From NCBI RefSeq assembly GCF_001550065.1, contig NZ_LRUB01000002.1, positions 62,001-126,000 on the forward strand: DNA of 64,000 bases, read 5' to 3'. The position numbers were made by a program, and so were the translations under genes. The stretch comes from Kordiimonas lipolytica (GTDB lineage: Bacteria; Pseudomonadota; Alphaproteobacteria; Sphingomonadales; Kordiimonadaceae). Shown one piece after another: positions 61,270-64,000 of this stretch; position 1 is the first letter of the stretch; each line of letters starts with the position of its first letter. The notes under the pieces are model-generated. The model was not told the DNA's origin and did no database searches. It saw only the letters and a list, made by a program, of their open reading frames with translations.

Positions 61270-61587
61270 ATGGCGACTATCACCATCACCGACGACAATT
61301 TTGAAGCTGAAGTGCTGAAATCCGACAAGCCAGTTCTGGTTGATTTCTGGGCGCCATGGTGCGGCCCCTGTAAAATGATCGGCCCGGTTCTGGAGCAGAT
61401 CTCCGGCGAGCGTGACGACATCGTGATCGCGAAGATGGACATCGACGAAAACCCAGAGACGCCAACGTCTTTCGGTGTGCGTTCGATCCCAACCATGCTG
61501 ATCTTCAAGGGCGGCGAAGCCGTGGCGACCACCATGGGCGCCAAGCCGAAAGCCCAGCTTGAGCAGTGGATTGACAGCGCGCTCTAA
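61270..61587 (+). CDS. trxA: Thioredoxin
   Basis: A 105-residue thioredoxin with active site WCGPC (Cys31, Cys34) in 'VLVDFWAPWCGPCKMIGPVLEQIS', the cis-Pro 'SIPTMLIFKGG', and the typical tail 'LEQWIDSAL'. Cytoplasmic dithiol reductant for ribonucleotide reductase and others. Its position after addA is common in alphaproteobacteria. ATG 61270 follows AAAGAAGACAGAGTT; the upstream in-frame region is not thioredoxin-like. Confidence 0.97.
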   Translation: MATITITDDNFEAEVLKSDKPVLVDFWAPWCGPCKMIGPVLEQISGERDDIVIAKMDIDENPETPTSFGVRSIPTMLIFKGGEAVATTMGAKPKAQLEQWIDSAL

Positions 61588-61611
61588 GCGTTCGCTTCAT
61601 CGAGACTTGAG

Positions 61612-61639
61612 AAAGGCGCCCTATCAGGCGCCTTTTTTT
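61612..61639 (+). terminator. Rho-independent terminator after trxA
   Basis: AAAGGCGCC (61612-61620) pairs with GGCGCCTTT (61627-61635) around a 6-base loop, followed by seven T. It starts 24 bases after the trxA stop. Confidence 0.92.
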
Positions 61640-61651
61640 GTTGCGGAAGGC

Positions 61652-61739
61652 GTCACCCTGAACTTGTTCCAGGGTCCATTGCTTTAGGTGTCAGCGCGGA
61701 AGACGAACTGTATGGATACTGAAACAAGTTCAGCATGAC
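61652..61739. repeat. Imperfect inverted repeat of a dispersed CTGAACTTGTT family
   Basis: The arms 61652-61679 (starting GTCACCCTGAACTTGTTCC) and 61712-61739 (ending AAACAAGTTCAGCATGAC) match at 23 of 28 positions when one is inverted. The element lies between the trxA terminator and the end of the convergent folC gene. A related single arm is at 25189-25217. Such elements are common intergenic repeats in several alphaproteobacterial genomes, possibly mobilised by a RAYT/IS-type transposase elsewhere. Confidence 0.75.
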
Positions 61740-61753
61740 AGTTTTTATCCTAT

Positions 61754-63073
61754 TTAGCTCGGCAGGATGCCTGCTTCGCGAAGCACCTGGCCCGCGAGAT
61801 AGAGCGAGCCTCCGATCAGGACAAAAGGCGGGCGTTCGTCCTGGGCCTTTTCACCCGTCATCTTGAGCGCCGCTGTTACGTCCTTGGCCACCAGTCCATT
61901 GATGCCTGCGTCGGTAGCCGCACCCGCAAGGAAGCCGGGTTCCGCGGCACCCGGCTCACCCGGGATCGGCACGGCGATCACTCGGTTGACGATGCCCGAA
62001 AGGGGCTTCAGGTAGCCCTTGGCATCCTTGTTCCCGAGCATACCAAGGATCAGAATGATCTCGCGCTCCACCGGGTCCACTTCTGATAGGAACGACCGGA
62101 TCACTTGCCCTGCCGCCGGGTTATGGCCACCGTCCAGCCACAGGTCATGGCCTTCCGGCAGCATGGCGTTAAGCGGGCTGTTCTTGATCTCCTGGAGGCG
62201 CGCTGGCCAGCGCACCCAACCAAGCCCCGCCTTGATTGCGGCATCGGGGATGGTGATGGCCTGTTGCGCGTGCGCAAGGGCAATGGCCATGCCCGCGTTT
62301 GTCACCTGGTGTTCGCCCACAAGGTTCGGCATGGGCAGGTCAAATTCGCTTTTCCAGTCACCATAATTGAAGCCGTCACCGCGTGGTTTGATGCTGGCCT
62401 GCCAGTCACGCTCAAAAAGTTTCGGCTGTACGCCTTTTTTCTCGCACACGCCCAGGATGGTCCTTGCTGCTTCACCCATTTGTGGGCCAACGACCGTGGG
62501 GACGCCTTCCTTGATGATGCCGGCTTTTTCAAACGCGATTTTGGCGAGCGTGTCGCCCAGGAACTGTTCGTGATCCATGCTTACGGGCGTGATGCCCACG
62601 GCGGCAGGCTTTGCCACGACATTGGTGGCGTCAAGACGCCCGCCAAGGCCGACCTCGAGGATGCAGAGGTCTGCCGGCGTGCGCGCGAACGCAAGGATGG
62701 CAGCGGCAGTGGTCACTTCAAAGAAAGTGATCGGGTCTTCGCCGTTCGCTTGCTCGCATTCTTCCAATAGTTCCGTCAGCGCGTCTTCGGAAATCAGCTT
62801 GCCTGCAACACGGATGCGCTCTGCGAACCGAACCAGATGAGGGCTGGTGTAGACATGCACCCGGTGCCCGGCGGCCTCGGCAATCGCGCGCAGGGTAGCG
62901 GTGGTGGAGCCCTTGCCGTTTGTGCCGGCGATATGGATCACGGGTGGCAGCTTGTCCTGCGGGCGACCAAGTCGTTCGAGCAAGCGTTCCATGCGGCCAA
63001 GCGACAGGTCGATCTTCTTGGGGTGCAGGCGCATCAGGCGCGCCAGAACAGCATCGCTGGCCGATGTATCCAC
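61754..63073 (-). CDS. folC: Bifunctional folylpolyglutamate / dihydrofolate synthase
   Basis: A 439-residue Mur-ligase-family enzyme. 'PPVIHIAGTNGKGSTTATLRAIAEAAGHRVHVYTSPHLVRFAERI' contains the P-loop GTNGKGST. 'GGRLDATNVV', 'GITPVSMDHEQFLGDTLAKIAFEKAGIIK' and 'WLDGGHNPAA' are family signatures. It adds glutamate to dihydropteroate and tetrahydrofolate. It lies 64 bp downstream of accD on the same strand, the classic accD-folC pair. Confidence 0.97.
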   Translation of the reverse strand: MDTSASDAVLARLMRLHPKKIDLSLGRMERLLERLGRPQDKLPPVIHIAGTNGKGSTTATLRAIAEAAGHRVHVYTSPHLVRFAERIRVAGKLISEDALTELLEECEQANGEDPITFFEVTTAAAILAFARTPADLCILEVGLGGRLDATNVVAKPAAVGITPVSMDHEQFLGDTLAKIAFEKAGIIKEGVPTVVGPQMGEAARTILGVCEKKGVQPKLFERDWQASIKPRGDGFNYGDWKSEFDLPMPNLVGEHQVTNAGMAIALAHAQQAITIPDAAIKAGLGWVRWPARLQEIKNSPLNAMLPEGHDLWLDGGHNPAAGQVIRSFLSEVDPVEREIILILGMLGNKDAKGYLKPLSGIVNRVIAVPIPGEPGAAEPGFLAGAATDAGINGLVAKDVTAALKMTGEKAQDERPPFVLIGGSLYLAGQVLREAGILPS

Positions 63074-63137
63074 GAATGGGCTCCCTAAAGAAAGGCCGCC
63101 TGGCTGGATGCCGGCGGCCGGTCAAGACTTACAAAAT

Positions 63138-64000
63138 TTATTCGGCGGCCTTTTTCTTATGCCGCCCGCCCATCAGGAGGCGGATCATAGTACCCAGCTT
63201 TTCGCCCAGCTCATGCCGGTGCACAACCGCGTCCACCATGCCGTGTTCCTGCAGATATTCTGCTGTCTGGAACCGTTCCGGCAGTTTCTCACGGATGGTT
63301 TGTTCGATTACACGCTGGCCTGCAAAACCGATCATGCAGCCCGGCTCAGCGATCTGAACGTCGCCCAGCATGGCATAGGATGCAGACACGCCACCTGTTG
63401 TCGGGTCTGTCAGCACAACAATGTAAGGCAGGCCCGCGTCGCGGAGCATCTGGATCGCGACCGTGGTGCGCGGCATCTGCATCAGGGAAAGAATGCCTTC
63501 CTGCATGCGTGCGCCACCCGAGGCGGTCATCATTACATATGGCGCGCCGATCTTCAGTGCATGGCGAGCGCCGGCAATGATGCCTTCGCCCACGGCCATG
63601 CCCATGGAACCGCCCATGAAGAAGAAGTTCTGAACCGCGACGACAACCTGTTCGCCGCCGATCTTGCCCACAGCAACCTTGATGGCATCTTCATCGCCGG
63701 TTTTCTTGCGCGCGTTCTTGAGGCGCTCGGAATATCTTTGCGTGTCGCGGAACTTCAGCGGGTCCTGCGTCACGTCTGGCAGGTCGATAAGATCGTAGGT
63801 GCCATGATCGAAAAGATTGTCGAACCGGTCGGTGGGCGGTACGCGGTCGTGATGGTCGCAGTGCGCACACACATATTGGTTGGCGACAAATTCTTTCTGG
63901 AAGATCATCTGGCCGCAGCTTTTGCACTTGTGCCAAAGGTTGTCTGGTGTTTCCTTTGGGTTCAGTACTTTTTGCAGCTTCGGTTTTACATAGTTGGTGA
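63138..64000 (-). CDS. accD: Acetyl-CoA carboxylase carboxyltransferase subunit beta (5' end beyond window)
   Basis: The frame runs off the right edge; ~287 residues are visible, starting ...[21 protein letters not shown]. The N-terminal zinc ribbon is complete (HKCKSCGQM and VCAHCDHH), and the carboxyltransferase domain has '[49 protein letters not shown]' and '[26 protein letters not shown]'. It transfers CO2 from biotin to acetyl-CoA with AccA in fatty acid synthesis. An internal ATG at 63908 lies inside the zinc ribbon and is not the start. Confidence 0.97.
   Translation of the reverse strand, partial: TNYVKPKLQKVLNPKETPDNLWHKCKSCGQMIFQKEFVANQYVCAHCDHHDRVPPTDRFDNLFDHGTYDLIDLPDVTQDPLKFRDTQRYSERLKNARKKTGDEDAIKVAVGKIGGEQVVVAVQNFFFMGGSMGMAVGEGIIAGARHALKIGAPYVMMTASGGARMQEGILSLMQMPRTTVAIQMLRDAGLPYIVVLTDPTTGGVSASYAMLGDVQIAEPGCMIGFAGQRVIEQTIREKLPERFQTAEYLQEHGMVDAVVHRHELGEKLGTMIRLLMGGRHKKKAAE

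Overview
The window looks like a piece of alphaproteobacterial chromosome, GC-rich by eye at roughly 60 percent. The gene order supports this: pckA divergent from a ChvI/ChvG two-component system, followed by a short HprK, RapZ, an EIIA-Man-like protein, HPr, ahcY, metK, a DivL-type kinase, tsaE, a MurU-like nucleotidyltransferase, addB, addA, trxA, and folC/accD on the opposite strand. A Kordiimonas- or Rhodospirillales-like marine bacterium is possible, but the genus is a guess. There are no rRNA or tRNA genes, no CRISPR array, no insertion sequence and no phage module.

Layout. 1-2.3 kb: a partial SnoaL-like gene, then three minus-strand acetyltransferase genes led by a MarR-GNAT fusion. 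2.3-5 kb: a large secreted RTX protein with an 11-residue-repeat coiled coil, and an SH3 protein. 5.1-9.5 kb: a D-2-hydroxyacid dehydrogenase, then lepA directly abutting a Sel1/prolyl-4-hydroxylase gene, then a possible small RNA. 9.6-19.8 kb: membrane proteins, an EAL protein, an S9 peptidase, a dicarboxylate symporter, an amidohydrolase and an exosortase-associated O-glycosylation ligase. 19.9-22.9 kb: a phage-shock locus (pspF divergent from pspABC) with a clear sigma-54 promoter and an extra small ORF before pspA. 23-34 kb: transporters, SufE, a carbonic-anhydrase-like protein missing one zinc ligand, a MocR regulator divergent from a PNPOx-like cassette, a DMT exporter divergent from an Lrp regulator, and a J-domain protein. 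34.5-41.7 kb: a LytTR membrane regulator with AlgR-like sites in front of a serine hydrolase, a glyoxalase-like protein, a Tag-like glycosylase, a 7TMR-DISM kinase, a seven-repeat propeller and TerB. 41.7-64 kb: the conserved core cluster.

How the parts fit together. The 43.7-48.4 kb block couples an envelope stress sensor (ChvGI) to an incomplete regulatory PTS (HprK, EIIA, HPr) and RapZ, next to the gluconeogenic pckA. ahcY and metK form the activated-methyl cycle. ahcY has a structured leader that can pair with its own ribosome binding site. DivL (phosphoacceptor His replaced by Tyr) is the expected cell-cycle pseudokinase. The most promising items for follow-up are the ahcY leader, the AlgR-like repeats beside the LytTR gene, the carbonic anhydrase with His replaced by Gln, the hendecad-repeat RTX protein, the small ORF and hairpins in the psp operon, and the candidate anti-Shine-Dalgarno small RNA.
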